Position numbers and translations under genes: made by a program. A stretch of 52,692 nucleotides of DNA from Spongiibacteraceae bacterium (GTDB taxonomy: Bacteria; Pseudomonadota; Gammaproteobacteria; Pseudomonadales; Dasaniaceae). Of this stretch, positions 1 through 8,211 are shown one piece after another; positions within the stretch are counted from its first letter, which is position 1, and each line of letters starts with the position of its first letter. The stretch spans positions 1 through 52,692 of the forward strand of contig JAUXHA010000006.1 of assembly GCA_030621845.1 (NCBI GenBank), read 5' to 3'. The notes under the pieces are model-generated. The model saw only the letters and a program-made list of their open reading frames with translations, was not told the DNA's origin and made no database searches.

Positions 1-515
1 TGGACTGGTTTCCGACTTTCGTCGCAGCGGCGGGCAATCCGGATATCAAACAGGAACTGCTCAAGGGCAAGAAGCTCGATGGCAAGAGCTACAACGTGCA
101 TCTGGATGGTTACGACCAGACGGAGATGCTGGCCAAGGGCGGGAAGTCGGCCCGCAACGAGGTCTGGTACTTCACCCAGAATTCACTTGCGGCCGTGCGC
201 ATAGGGGATATCAAGTACCAACTGCTGACCATGCCCGGTGGTTGGTTCGGAGCGCAGCAAAAGCCGACTTGGCCCGTCTTGACCAACCTCCGCCTCGACC
301 CCTTCGAGCGACTGGGCATGGGGCCGGGTGAGTCGCCCATGTCATTCGAGCACTTCTACCTTCGAGAATTCTGGCGCTTCGTGTTCCTGCAGGAGGAAGT
401 GGCCAAACTGGCCGAGACCGCCATTAAGTACCCGCCGATGCAGGCCGGTGCGAGCCTCAATCTCGATGCGGTGAAGAAACAGATCGCCGCCGCTCATGCC
501 GTCCGCGGGCAGTAG
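1..515 (+). CDS. Sulfatase (arylsulfatase family), C-terminal fragment cut by the window edge
   Basis: Only the last 171 codons are present, read from base 3 to the TAG at 513-515; the start lies outside the window. The segment beginning DWFPTFVAAAG, followed by a GKKLDG turn and the NEVWYFT strand, is typical of the C-terminal part of type I sulfatases, which use formylglycine to hydrolyse sulfate esters. The active-site C-x-P-x-R region is not in the window, so activity and substrate cannot be judged. Codon use is GC-rich, like the four genes that follow and unlike the genes after 5.4 kb. The downstream oxidoreductases suggest a shared catabolic role, but that is inference. Confidence 0.8.
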   Translation, partial: DWFPTFVAAAGNPDIKQELLKGKKLDGKSYNVHLDGYDQTEMLAKGGKSARNEVWYFTQNSLAAVRIGDIKYQLLTMPGGWFGAQQKPTWPVLTNLRLDPFERLGMGPGESPMSFEHFYLREFWRFVFLQEEVAKLAETAIKYPPMQAGASLNLDAVKKQIAAAHAVRGQ

Positions 516-699
516 ACGTTTCTTCGTGAATATCCGGTGGTCGCTCCCAAAAAGGAGTGTCCGCCGATAATCGCAATGGGTCAGTCATGGGAAGTGGAGG
601 TGGAAAAAAATAAGCAGAATAGAATGAGGTAACTGAACAATGTATTACTAATCCGATATTAAACTGCAAACCATGCGGTCTAACAAAGAGGAATACATT

Positions 700-1665
700 A
701 TGAACCTACCCGAACCGAGTTCTGTAAAAAGCGTAGCAATCATCAGCACCGGGGTTATCGGCGCCTCCTGGGCGGCGTACTTTCTCGCCCGAGGCATGGA
801 AGTCAGGGCCGGCGACCCTGGGCCTGACGCCGAGGCGAAAGCCCGTGACTATATCGAGCGCGCCTGGCCCGCCCTTGAGAAGCTCGGCCTGTCTCAAGGT
901 GCTTCCCGCAAAGCTTTGGTATGGTGCGATGATGTGGCGGAAGCCGTCGATGGAGCAGGCTTTGTTCAGGAAAACGCCCCCGAGCGGAAGGACATAAAGG
1001 ACGCGGTATACGATCAGATCGAGGATACACTTGGGAGCGACGTAATCGTGGCCACCTCCTCATCGGGTCTGCTGGTAAGCGATTTGCAAAAAGGGCGCAA
1101 GAGCGGCGAACGCTATGTGCTGGGACACCCCTTCAACCCACCGCACCTGATTCCTCTGGTGGAGGTCCTCGGCGGAAAAGAAACAGACCCGGCGGCGATT
1201 GACTGGGCGCTTGCGTTCTACAAAGCGCAGGGCAAGATGCCGATTAGGTTAAACCACGAGGCTCCCGGCCACCTCGTCAATCGCTTGCAGGCATCGCTGT
1301 GGCGAGAAGCGATCGATGCGGTCGCGACGGGATTCGCAAGCGTCGAGGACATTGACACCGCAATCGCCTATGGCCCGGGTCTGCGGTGGGCGCTGAATGG
1401 ACCACATATGTGTCTCCATCTCAGCGGCGGCGAAGGCGGCATGCAACACTTTATGGAGCACCTCGAACCGGCGATGGAAGTCTGGTGGGCCAGCATGCAG
1501 CCACCCAGCGCTGGCCCCGTCCCTGATGACGTCAAGCAAAAGATCATTGCAGGTTGCGAGAAGGAGGCGGCTGGACGCTCTGTCGAGGAGATCGAGGCAC
1601 AGCGCGACGCTTTGCTCGTTATGCTACTTGAAACGCTTGCAAAGGGCAGGAAAGATACCGCCTGA
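700..1665 (+). CDS. 3-hydroxyacyl-CoA dehydrogenase family protein (carnitine 3-dehydrogenase-like)
   Basis: This 321-residue NAD-dependent dehydrogenase belongs to the 3-hydroxyacyl-CoA / L-carnitine / gulonate dehydrogenase superfamily. An N-terminal Rossmann domain (about 10-185) is followed by the helical C-terminal domain. Visible family residues are the Ser of the SSSG stretch near 120, His143 in GHPFNPP, Glu155 and Asn194 in VNRLQ. The dinucleotide loop reads S-T-G-V-I-G at 16-21, so the first Gly of GxGxxG is Ser. The ATG at 700 is preferred over one at 673 because AAAGAGGA lies just upstream. Length and the TGVIGASW motif favour a carnitine-dehydrogenase-like rather than fatty-acid oxidation enzyme; the substrate is not certain. 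Confidence 0.8.
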   Translation: MNLPEPSSVKSVAIISTGVIGASWAAYFLARGMEVRAGDPGPDAEAKARDYIERAWPALEKLGLSQGASRKALVWCDDVAEAVDGAGFVQENAPERKDIKDAVYDQIEDTLGSDVIVATSSSGLLVSDLQKGRKSGERYVLGHPFNPPHLIPLVEVLGGKETDPAAIDWALAFYKAQGKMPIRLNHEAPGHLVNRLQASLWREAIDAVATGFASVEDIDTAIAYGPGLRWALNGPHMCLHLSGGEGGMQHFMEHLEPAMEVWWASMQPPSAGPVPDDVKQKIIAGCEKEAAGRSVEEIEAQRDALLVMLLETLAKGRKDTA

Positions 1666-1741
1666 GTGTGTCAGGAACAGGAAGGTAAGCAGCAGAACAA
1701 GGTGAAAAACGAACAAGCCAGTAACTAGAGAGGTTTTTAAA

Positions 1742-2629
1742 ATGACTACTAAGGATTCAAACAGTTCCCCTGGCGGGAAGCTCTACTTCGTCTGCGGAAG
1801 CACCGAGGGAAAAGGCAGTGTCAAGGTTATCGACGCAGACGGCTCGAACGAAATCATACTGGTCGAAGGCATACAGGTAATCGAGCCCGATGGGATCGAA
1901 GTCGATACGGCCGGCGGCAAGATGTACTGGACCGACATGGGCTCGGGAGGGGCTGTCGATAATTCGGTCGCCATCAACGATGGCCGGATCATGCGCGCCG
2001 ACATTGATGGCAACAACGTCGAAACAGTGGTTCCCCTCGGTCTGACATCGACACCCAAACAGCTCGCACTGGACGTTGCTGGCGGTAAAGTCTACTGGAG
2101 TGATCGAGGCGATGTCGCGGGCGAGAACGTCAATCCCAAAATTATGCGCGCGAATCTCGATGGCTCATCGGTCGAAACGATCGTGTCCGGCGATCTGATG
2201 AGCCCGGTCGGAATTCAGGTGGACGCTGCCAAAGGCAAGGTCTATTTCACAGATCGCTACGCCAACAACATCAAACGTGCAAACCTGGATGGCAGCAATG
2301 TTGAGATGGTTGTCCGGGATACGGAGTACCCGGTTGATCTGGCATTTGATCTGGACAAAAGAGTCTTCTACTGGACAGCCAGGAAAGCGGGTTGCCTGTA
2401 CGTCGCCGATATGGATAAAACCGGGATGGATGGCGCAAGTTTCAGCCCGGTCGTCACGGGCCTGAATGCGCCAATCGGGGTTTGTCTGGATCAGGAGAAC
2501 AAGAGGCTCTTCTATACCGATGTCGGATTCCCTGCAACGGGTGCGCTTTGGGTAGCTGAACTCGACGGTTCAAACGCCAGGCAATTCTCCACGCAGCCAT
2601 TGCCGTGTGGGATCTATTACGTAGCATAA
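1742..2629 (+). CDS. Six-bladed YWTD (LDLR class B-type) beta-propeller protein
   Basis: A 295-residue protein built from repeats of about 45 residues. Blade signatures occur six times: LYFVC, MYWTD, VYWSD, VYFTD, FYWTA and LFYTD. Most are followed by a segment of the form (R)A-(N/D/E)-(L/I)-DG-(S/N)-(S/N), such as ANLDGSNVE. This is the LDL-receptor class B / SMP-30-like propeller fold. There is no signal peptide or transmembrane segment, so it is probably cytoplasmic, unlike many bacterial YWTD proteins. The start is supported by AGAGAGG upstream. It sits between two dehydrogenases in what looks like one transcription unit. A lactonase or sugar/ligand-binding role is possible, but no catalytic residues can be assigned. 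Confidence 0.75.
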   Translation: MTTKDSNSSPGGKLYFVCGSTEGKGSVKVIDADGSNEIILVEGIQVIEPDGIEVDTAGGKMYWTDMGSGGAVDNSVAINDGRIMRADIDGNNVETVVPLGLTSTPKQLALDVAGGKVYWSDRGDVAGENVNPKIMRANLDGSSVETIVSGDLMSPVGIQVDAAKGKVYFTDRYANNIKRANLDGSNVEMVVRDTEYPVDLAFDLDKRVFYWTARKAGCLYVADMDKTGMDGASFSPVVTGLNAPIGVCLDQENKRLFYTDVGFPATGALWVAELDGSNARQFSTQPLPCGIYYVA

Positions 2630-2673
2630 ATCAATATCTAAAAAGTCTTAACTTAAGTAAAGGGAAATTGACC

Positions 2674-3474
2674 ATGACTGAATTCGTAAAAGAAGCGGGA
2701 ATCAAGGGCGAAGTCGCCATCATCACCGGCAGTGCCAGTGGTATCGGCAAGGCGATCGCCATGCGGTACGCCAAAGGCGGAGCCAAGGTCGTCATCGCCG
2801 ACTTTAATCTGGAGGCTGCGACAGCGGTCGCCGAGGAAATCAAGGCTACCGGTGCCGAAGCCATGGCCATCAGGATGGATGTCAGCTCCGAGGAAGAGGT
2901 AAACGCGGGCGTCGAAGCCGTGGTAAAAGCATACGGGTCCGTGGAGATACTGGTCGCAAATGCGGGGCTGCAAATAGTCCACCCGGTCGAAGAGTTTCCA
3001 CTGGAGGACTGGGACAAGGTCATCGACGTCAACCTGAAAGGAGCTTTCCTGACGGCGCGCGCCTGCATAAAGCACATGTACCCAGCCAAGCGCGGCAGCC
3101 TCATCTTCACCGGCTCCTTTCACTCCAAGGCGGCGTCCCCGCTCAAGACGGCCTACATCGCTGCGAAGCATGGGGTGCTGGGACTTGGCAGGGCCATCGC
3201 CAAGGAGGCAGTAGCGCACGGCGTGCGCACCAACGTCATCTGCCCCGGTCTCGTGATGACCCCGCTGATAGTGAAGCAGATTCCGGAGCAGGCAAAGGAG
3301 CTTGGTATCTCCGAGGAAGACGTGAAGGCGCATGTTCTGCATATGGAGGACACCCATGGACTGGTATCGACGCCCGAAGACATTGCCGAGGTGGCTTATT
3401 TCTTCGCCGCGATGCCCACGATGTGTCTGACCGGTCAGTCACTGGATGTGAACTGTGGTCTGTTGTACGGCTAA
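2674..3474 (+). CDS. Short-chain dehydrogenase, D-3-hydroxybutyrate dehydrogenase-like
   Basis: A 266-residue classical SDR. It has the cofactor motif TGSASGIG (18-25), NAG at 96-98, Asn120, a catalytic Ser in GSFHS (148 or 151) and YIAAK with Tyr161/Lys165. The C-terminal part, with ICPGLVMTPLIVKQIP and a following acidic helix, resembles the D-3-hydroxybutyrate dehydrogenase (BdhA) subgroup, which oxidises 3-hydroxybutyrate to acetoacetate with NAD. The ATG at 2674 is chosen because AAAGGGA precedes it; an upstream start at 2605 would overlap the propeller gene. Codon use is GC-rich like its neighbours. The real substrate may be a related 3-hydroxy acid. Confidence 0.8.
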   Translation: MTEFVKEAGIKGEVAIITGSASGIGKAIAMRYAKGGAKVVIADFNLEAATAVAEEIKATGAEAMAIRMDVSSEEEVNAGVEAVVKAYGSVEILVANAGLQIVHPVEEFPLEDWDKVIDVNLKGAFLTARACIKHMYPAKRGSLIFTGSFHSKAASPLKTAYIAAKHGVLGLGRAIAKEAVAHGVRTNVICPGLVMTPLIVKQIPEQAKELGISEEDVKAHVLHMEDTHGLVSTPEDIAEVAYFFAAMPTMCLTGQSLDVNCGLLYG

Positions 3475-3608
3475 GAGCTGATTCCAGCAAGCGGACAGCG
3501 GTGTTCGTTGCAAGGTGATTTTTCCCGCATTTGTTCTTACGCTCTGCTGCATAAGCGGCGTGCGTAAGACATTTAGCGGTACATTTTAAAGATAAATGGA
3601 GAAAGACG

Positions 3609-4658
3609 ATGAAAGCACTACAAATTGTTAAATGGAAGAGTGCGCCCGAACTGCGAGAGGTGCCCGACCCCGAGCCGGGCCCGGGAGAGTTGGTTATACG
3701 GGTCGGTGCTGCCGGTGCCTGTGGTTCTGATCTACACCTCCTCGACGAATGGGATTCCGGCACGCTGAACAACGTCGAGCCGCCTTTTACACTCGGCCAC
3801 GAAAACGCGGGCTGGATCGACTCACTTGGAGTTGGCGTTACCGGTTTCGAGGTGGGACAACCCGTTGCAGTCTACGGCCCCTGGGGCTGTGGTACTTGCA
3901 AAAACTGCAGGCTCAGCATGGAGAACTACTGCCTGAATCTTGCTAATCTAAAAGCCTGGGGCGGGGGATTGGGCTTTAACGGCGGAATGGCGGAGAAGTT
4001 GCTGGTTCCGAGTTCGCGTCTGGTTGTTCCGCTGGGCGACCTGGAACCGATTAAAGCTGCTCCGCTGTCCGACGCGGGACTCACGCCGTATCACGCGATC
4101 AAGCGTTCGATGCACCTGCTCGGAGCGGGCAGTAGTGTCGTGGTCATCGGTGCTGGCGGGGGGTTGGGGCACATGGCGGTCCAGATTCTGCGCGCGATGA
4201 CGCCGGCGAACATAATCGCTGTCGATACACGCGAGAGTGGTCTGAAGCTAGCCAAAGATCATGGTGCTCATCACGGCGTGTTGTCCAGTGACGAAAATGC
4301 TGCCGCCGAGATTCTAGACCTCACCGGCGGCAATGGCGCCGAGGTGGTACTCGACCTCGTCGGAGCGAACCCCACACTCAAGCTTGCGGCCGAGTGCGTG
4401 GGACTGGGCGGCCACCTCACGATCGTCGGCATCGCCGGCGGCACGCTGCCCGTCAGCTATTTCTCGCAGAAGTTCGAAGTGTCCATAGCCACCACCTACT
4501 GGGGGAGCGTGCTGGAACTTATGGAGGTTCTCGCACTCGCGGAACGTGGCCTGATCGAAGCTCAAATCACCCAGTTCACACTCGATGAGGCGCCAGCGAT
4601 GTACGACAAACTGCGCGCCGGCAAGGTCGTGGGACGTGCTGTTGTCGTGCCAGGGTGA
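3609..4658 (+). CDS. Zinc-dependent alcohol dehydrogenase (medium-chain dehydrogenase/reductase)
   Basis: A 349-residue MDR enzyme. Catalytic zinc ligands are visible at Cys38 (ACGSD) and His64-Glu65 (GHE), with Asp155 as a likely third ligand as in secondary alcohol dehydrogenases. The structural zinc lobe has Cys94, 97, 100 and 108. The Rossmann loop GAGGGLG is at 181-187. It should oxidise a secondary alcohol or polyol with NAD(P). A strong GGAGAAAG site precedes the ATG. It is the last gene of the GC-rich block; after it, composition changes towards the tRNA cluster. The substrate cannot be read from sequence. Confidence 0.85.
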   Translation: MKALQIVKWKSAPELREVPDPEPGPGELVIRVGAAGACGSDLHLLDEWDSGTLNNVEPPFTLGHENAGWIDSLGVGVTGFEVGQPVAVYGPWGCGTCKNCRLSMENYCLNLANLKAWGGGLGFNGGMAEKLLVPSSRLVVPLGDLEPIKAAPLSDAGLTPYHAIKRSMHLLGAGSSVVVIGAGGGLGHMAVQILRAMTPANIIAVDTRESGLKLAKDHGAHHGVLSSDENAAAEILDLTGGNGAEVVLDLVGANPTLKLAAECVGLGGHLTIVGIAGGTLPVSYFSQKFEVSIATTYWGSVLELMEVLALAERGLIEAQITQFTLDEAPAMYDKLRAGKVVGRAVVVPG

Positions 4659-5007
4659 AGTGTGGAGGAAAAGACGGAAGGACAGGCACCGCTAAAAAGG
4701 AATAAGTAATCCTGCCGTGATTATTTCCCCCCCCTGGCTTTTATTACTGTTTGGAAGCGTTTTTCTGAATTATAAACACGGCAGTACAGACAGCTATCAT
4801 TTGGTTGGAGCGGAGGGGGTTTTCGGGAGGTGGGTTATCCAGTTTTAGCTAGAGCCGGTCGTTTACGACCAAACCTGCGGTAAAAGAACTGCTCGAATTG
4901 CGCAATGATGAGTGCCTGCCCCGGCTGATTCTTCGTCTGCAAAGTGGGTTAGCGGTTTTAATGGCAGCCAGGCAGTTGTCCCTGTGTTACCCAGAGTTTT
5001 GAAGAAA
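4659..5007. other. Gene-free junction between GC-rich block and tRNA-Arg
   Basis: No convincing gene is seen. A perfect 5-bp hairpin (GGTCG-TTTA-CGACC, 4857-4870) is not followed by a T-run. An open frame at 4853-5002 encodes about 49 residues rich in Leu and Arg but has no plausible start; it may be the tail of a lost gene. No integrase gene or att repeat is recognisable here. Confidence 0.5.
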
Positions 5008-5084
5008 TGGTGCGCCCGGCAGGATTCGAACCTGCGACCATCCGCTTAGAAGGCGGATGCTCTATCCAACTGAGCTACGGGCGC
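5008..5084 (-). tRNA. tRNA-Arg (anticodon TCT)
   Basis: On the minus strand this folds as a complete tRNA: acceptor GCGCCCG pairs with CGGGCGC, the anticodon stem is TCCGC/GCGGA around loop C-T-TCT-A-A, and the T-loop is GTTCGAATC. CCA is encoded (5008-5010). The anticodon TCT reads AGA/AGG. Its 3' end faces the GC-rich block at 1-4660, the usual side for element integration. Confidence 0.95.
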
Positions 5085-5112
5085 GAGACGGGTGACTATT
5101 ATTTATAGCACA

Positions 5113-5150
5113 AATAAAAAAAGGCCTACAGTTTTGGCTGTAAGCCTTTT
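5113..5150 (-). terminator. Rho-independent terminator between tRNA-His and tRNA-Arg
   Basis: Read on the minus strand, AAGGCTTACAG pairs with CTGTAGGCCTT across a short loop, followed by a run of seven Ts. It lies just after tRNA-His in the direction of transcription. It probably ends the tRNA-Pro/tRNA-His transcript and implies that tRNA-Arg needs its own promoter or partial read-through. Confidence 0.75.
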
Positions 5151-5155
5151 GAAAA

Positions 5156-5232
5156 TGGGGTGGATGACGGGGATTGAACCCGCGACCACAGGAATCACAA
5201 TCCTGCGCTCTACCAACTGAGCTACACCCACC
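5156..5232 (-). tRNA. tRNA-His (anticodon GTG)
   Basis: On the minus strand the anticodon stem CAGGA/TCCTG closes a loop with GTG. The acceptor is GTGGGTG paired with CATCCAC, the discriminator is C73 and CCA is encoded. An extra 5' G (G-1), the identity element for HisRS, is present at 5232. It lies between tRNA-Pro and tRNA-Arg. Confidence 0.95.
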
Positions 5233-5288
5233 ATAAACCGCTGTACCTGATGCCAGCCTTGATATTCATTACTGTCACCAAGTGGAAT

Positions 5289-5365
5289 TGGTCGGGGTAG
5301 AGAGATTCGAACTCCCGACATCCTGCTCCCAAAGCAGGCGCGCTACCAGACTGCGCTATACCCCG
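5289..5365 (-). tRNA. tRNA-Pro (anticodon TGG)
   Basis: On the minus strand the acceptor CGGGGTA pairs with TACCCCG. The anticodon arm CCTGC/GCAGG closes a T-T-TGG-G-A loop, and CCA is encoded (5289-5291). It is the promoter-proximal tRNA of the cluster, transcribed divergently from folD. Confidence 0.95.
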
Positions 5366-5532
5366 ATAACCCGGCCATGTTAGCACTGCCGAGCGAGTGG
5401 CGCATAATACTGATGGTGCAGGCATTCGTCAACGCTAAATAGCGGTTTTTAAAGCAGATTAGTTCTTTTACCCGGTGTCTCTCCATGAGAAAATAACGCC
5501 ACTTTTTCTCCCGTGATCTGGAATCTACAAGC

Positions 5533-6378
5533 ATGTCTGCACTAATACTCGATGGTAAGGCCCTGGCGGCGCAATGTGAGCAGCAATTGAGTGAGCGTGT
5601 TGCCTCTTTAAAAGACAAATCAGCGGGTAAAACGCCGATTTTGGCAACAATTCTAGTGGGGGCAGATCCGGCTTCTGCTACCTATGTGAAAATGAAGGGC
5701 AATGCTTGCCGGCGTATTGGCATGGATTCGCTGGCGGTGGAAATGGCTGATGACACCAGTACCGAGCAACTACTCTCGAAAATCAATGAATTAAACAATA
5801 ATCCCGATGTGCACGGGATATTATTGCAACATCCGGTTCCCGGACAAATTGATGAGCGGGCTTGTTTCGATGCTATCGCCCTGGAAAAAGATGTCGATGG
5901 TGTTACCTGCCTCGGTTTTGGTCGCATGGCCATGGGTGAGGAAGCTTATGGCTGTGCAACCCCGAAGGGGATTATGCGCTTGCTGGAGCATTACAGTATT
6001 GCGTTGGAGGGAATGCATGCGGTGGTGGTGGGGCGCAGTCCGATTCTCGGCAAGCCGATGGCCGCCATGCTGCTTGAGGCGAACGCCACGGTCACTATCT
6101 GCCATTCTCGCACACGCAATTTGCCGGCCTTAATTAAACAGGCTGATCTGGTGGTAGGCGCGGTTGGCCGGCCTGAATTTATCAAGGCGGCGTGGGTTAA
6201 GGATGGCGCGGTAGTGATTGACGCGGGCTATCACCCCGGCGGTGTCGGCGATATTGAGTTGCAGCCATTGAAAGAGCGTTGTGCCGCTTATACACCGGTG
6301 CCCGGAGGTGTCGGGCCAATGACCATTAATACGCTGATTTTTCAATCCGTCGCTTCGGCAGAAAAGACCCTGGGCTAG
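5533..6378 (+). CDS. folD: Bifunctional methylenetetrahydrofolate dehydrogenase / methenyl-THF cyclohydrolase
   Basis: A 281-residue FolD of standard length. It interconverts 5,10-methylene-THF, methenyl-THF and 10-formyl-THF in the cytoplasm using NADP. Visible family residues are Tyr51 and Lys55 in YVKMK (catalytic Lys), Gln99 in LLQHP, Asp122 in DVDG, the NADP loop [12 protein letters not shown] and the C-terminal PGGVGPMT signature. It is divergent from the tRNA cluster, an association seen in Pseudomonas-type genomes, so this side of the tRNAs looks like original backbone. The start is the first ATG; no strong ribosome-binding site is visible. Confidence 0.97.
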   Translation: MSALILDGKALAAQCEQQLSERVASLKDKSAGKTPILATILVGADPASATYVKMKGNACRRIGMDSLAVEMADDTSTEQLLSKINELNNNPDVHGILLQHPVPGQIDERACFDAIALEKDVDGVTCLGFGRMAMGEEAYGCATPKGIMRLLEHYSIALEGMHAVVVGRSPILGKPMAAMLLEANATVTICHSRTRNLPALIKQADLVVGAVGRPEFIKAAWVKDGAVVIDAGYHPGGVGDIELQPLKERCAAYTPVPGGVGPMTINTLIFQSVASAEKTLG

Positions 6379-6421
6379 GGTTTTTTGCCATTAACATCCG
6401 TCGCTCAATACGAGAGGGTGT

Positions 6422-8128
6422 TTAGCTCGCTTCGCTGCCATACTGTTGTTTAAGATTTTTTTTCAGAATCTTGCCGCTGGCATTTCGAGGCAGTGGCTGA
6501 TCGGTGACAAATACATGGCTGGGAACCTTAAACCCCGCCAGTTTGCTACTGACAAATTCCCGTAGCTGTTGCTCACTGATTGTTTGTGCTTCTTTAAAGT
6601 TAACCACTACCGCCAACTCTTCACCAAGGGTTTGATGGGGTACGCCAATGGCGGCTACTTCCCAAATGGCAGGGTGGTCATGCAGACAGCCTTCGATTTC
6701 CGCAGCAGAAATATTTTCACCGGCGCGAATAATTATGTCTTTGGCACGATCAACGATAAACACAAAATTTTCATCATCGAGATAGCCGATGTCGCCGGTA
6801 GCGAGCCAGCCATCGACGAATGTTTTGCGGTTCTCTTCGGGTTTATTCCAATAGCCCTGTACGACAGTAGGTGAGCGCATCCATATTTCTCCCCGTTCGC
6901 CCCTGGCCAGTTCGCCGCCATTTTCATCACAGGTTTTAAAGTCGACAATGGGTGAGAGAGTCCCTGCACTGTTGGGTTTGTAGCGAAAGGCTTCGCCGGT
7001 ACAGTTGGAGCAACTGGCGTTGTTTTCGGTCATGCCATAGCCGGTACCGGGATAGACATTATCGACTTTTGAATAGGCCAGTTCGGCAAATAAGGGTGGT
7101 GGGGCCGCGCCACCGCCGCCCAGCGCCTTCAAGCTGGAGGTGTTGTACTGGTCATAGTCGGGGTGTCCCAGTGCATCCATTACCATGGAGGGAACCGCAC
7201 TCAGCGTGGTGATGCTGTGCTCTTCGATCAGCTGAATCGCCTGCAGGGGGTCCCACTTATACATCATGACAATCTTTCGGCCGCCGCGTAGCGATAATAA
7301 AAACATCGCGTAGAGGCCCGAGACATGAAACAGTGGCACAGCCAGCAAGGAGCTGGGGGCATGACCTCCTGCAAACATGGCCTCAATGGCCTTGGGGTTG
7401 GCCATGGCTGAGTTGATGGAGTGGAATTCAAAATTATAAACGGCCTGGATAATATTGCGGTGGCTGCTCACCGCCCCCTTGGGTTTACCGGTAGTGCCCG
7501 AGGTATACATGATCATTACCGGGTCTTCGTCGGCCACCGCAAAGGCGGGGATTTCTACGCCAAAGGTGTTATCTAAAAAGTCCTCAAAGCTCTCTGCGTT
7601 ATCGGTGCTGATGGCTGATTCCGGGCGTGCGACTACGGCCTTCAGTGCCATATCAGCCAATTCGTCGGCAATATGCTCATAGCGGCGTTGGTCACAAAAA
7701 ACCACCGATGCACCACAGTCGTTGAGGCCGTAGGTCAACTCATCTTTTTGTCCCCAGCTATTGAGGGGGACGACGACGGCGCCGAGGGAGGCAATGGCAA
7801 CATAGCTGGTCATCCACTCCGGAAAGTTGCGCATGGCAATGGCAATGCGGTCACCTTTTTTAACGCCATAACGGTTGACCAGCTGGTAAGCGATGGTGTC
7901 GGCCTGTTGGAAAAAACGTTTAAAGCTCCACTCTTCGCCCTCATAGGACAGAAAAATATTGTCTCCATGTGCACGACCAGCATCGAGTAATTCCTTTACG
8001 CTGTGGGGTGCTTGACGGTAAAGGCGGTACGCAATGCCATCAATATCCTGTTCGATAATTTCGTAGGGTGCGTCTGCCTGGATCAATTGCTGGGCGGATT
8101 CTGCCAGGGTAGCGACGATATCGGACAT
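6422..8128 (-). CDS. Class I adenylate-forming acyl-CoA synthetase
   Basis: A 568-residue AMP-dependent acid-CoA ligase. Core motifs in order: the ATP-binding MYTSGTTGKPKGA (about 208-220), GYGMTE, GYWNKPE, TGDIGYLD, the hinge DRAKDIIIRAGENISAAE and Lys553 in NASGKILKK. The reaction is acid + ATP + CoA to acyl-CoA + AMP + PPi. Sequence alone does not separate medium/long-chain from aromatic acid ligases. It is divergent from an SDR and close to a MarR regulator and a hotdog thioesterase, suggesting a small inducible acyl-CoA module. No signal peptide. Confidence 0.9.
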   Translation of the reverse strand: MSDIVATLAESAQQLIQADAPYEIIEQDIDGIAYRLYRQAPHSVKELLDAGRAHGDNIFLSYEGEEWSFKRFFQQADTIAYQLVNRYGVKKGDRIAIAMRNFPEWMTSYVAIASLGAVVVPLNSWGQKDELTYGLNDCGASVVFCDQRRYEHIADELADMALKAVVARPESAISTDNAESFEDFLDNTFGVEIPAFAVADEDPVMIMYTSGTTGKPKGAVSSHRNIIQAVYNFEFHSINSAMANPKAIEAMFAGGHAPSSLLAVPLFHVSGLYAMFLLSLRGGRKIVMMYKWDPLQAIQLIEEHSITTLSAVPSMVMDALGHPDYDQYNTSSLKALGGGGAAPPPLFAELAYSKVDNVYPGTGYGMTENNASCSNCTGEAFRYKPNSAGTLSPIVDFKTCDENGGELARGERGEIWMRSPTVVQGYWNKPEENRKTFVDGWLATGDIGYLDDENFVFIVDRAKDIIIRAGENISAAEIEGCLHDHPAIWEVAAIGVPHQTLGEELAVVVNFKEAQTISEQQLREFVSSKLAGFKVPSHVFVTDQPLPRNASGKILKKNLKQQYGSEAS

Positions 8129-8211
8129 GGGTTAACCTATGTGTGAATGGATATCCGCTCATTATAATGCTTGTTTTACGTTAGATAAAACTAAAATTTT
8201 CAGGGCAGTTT

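Noticed and set aside
2653-3357. A 234-codon minus-strand frame
   Set aside because: Shadow of the well-supported SDR gene in GC-rich sequence; no recognisable domain.
4853-5002. Open frame of 49 codons beside tRNA-Arg
   Set aside because: No start codon near its beginning and no recognised family; too weak for a gene or named pseudogene.
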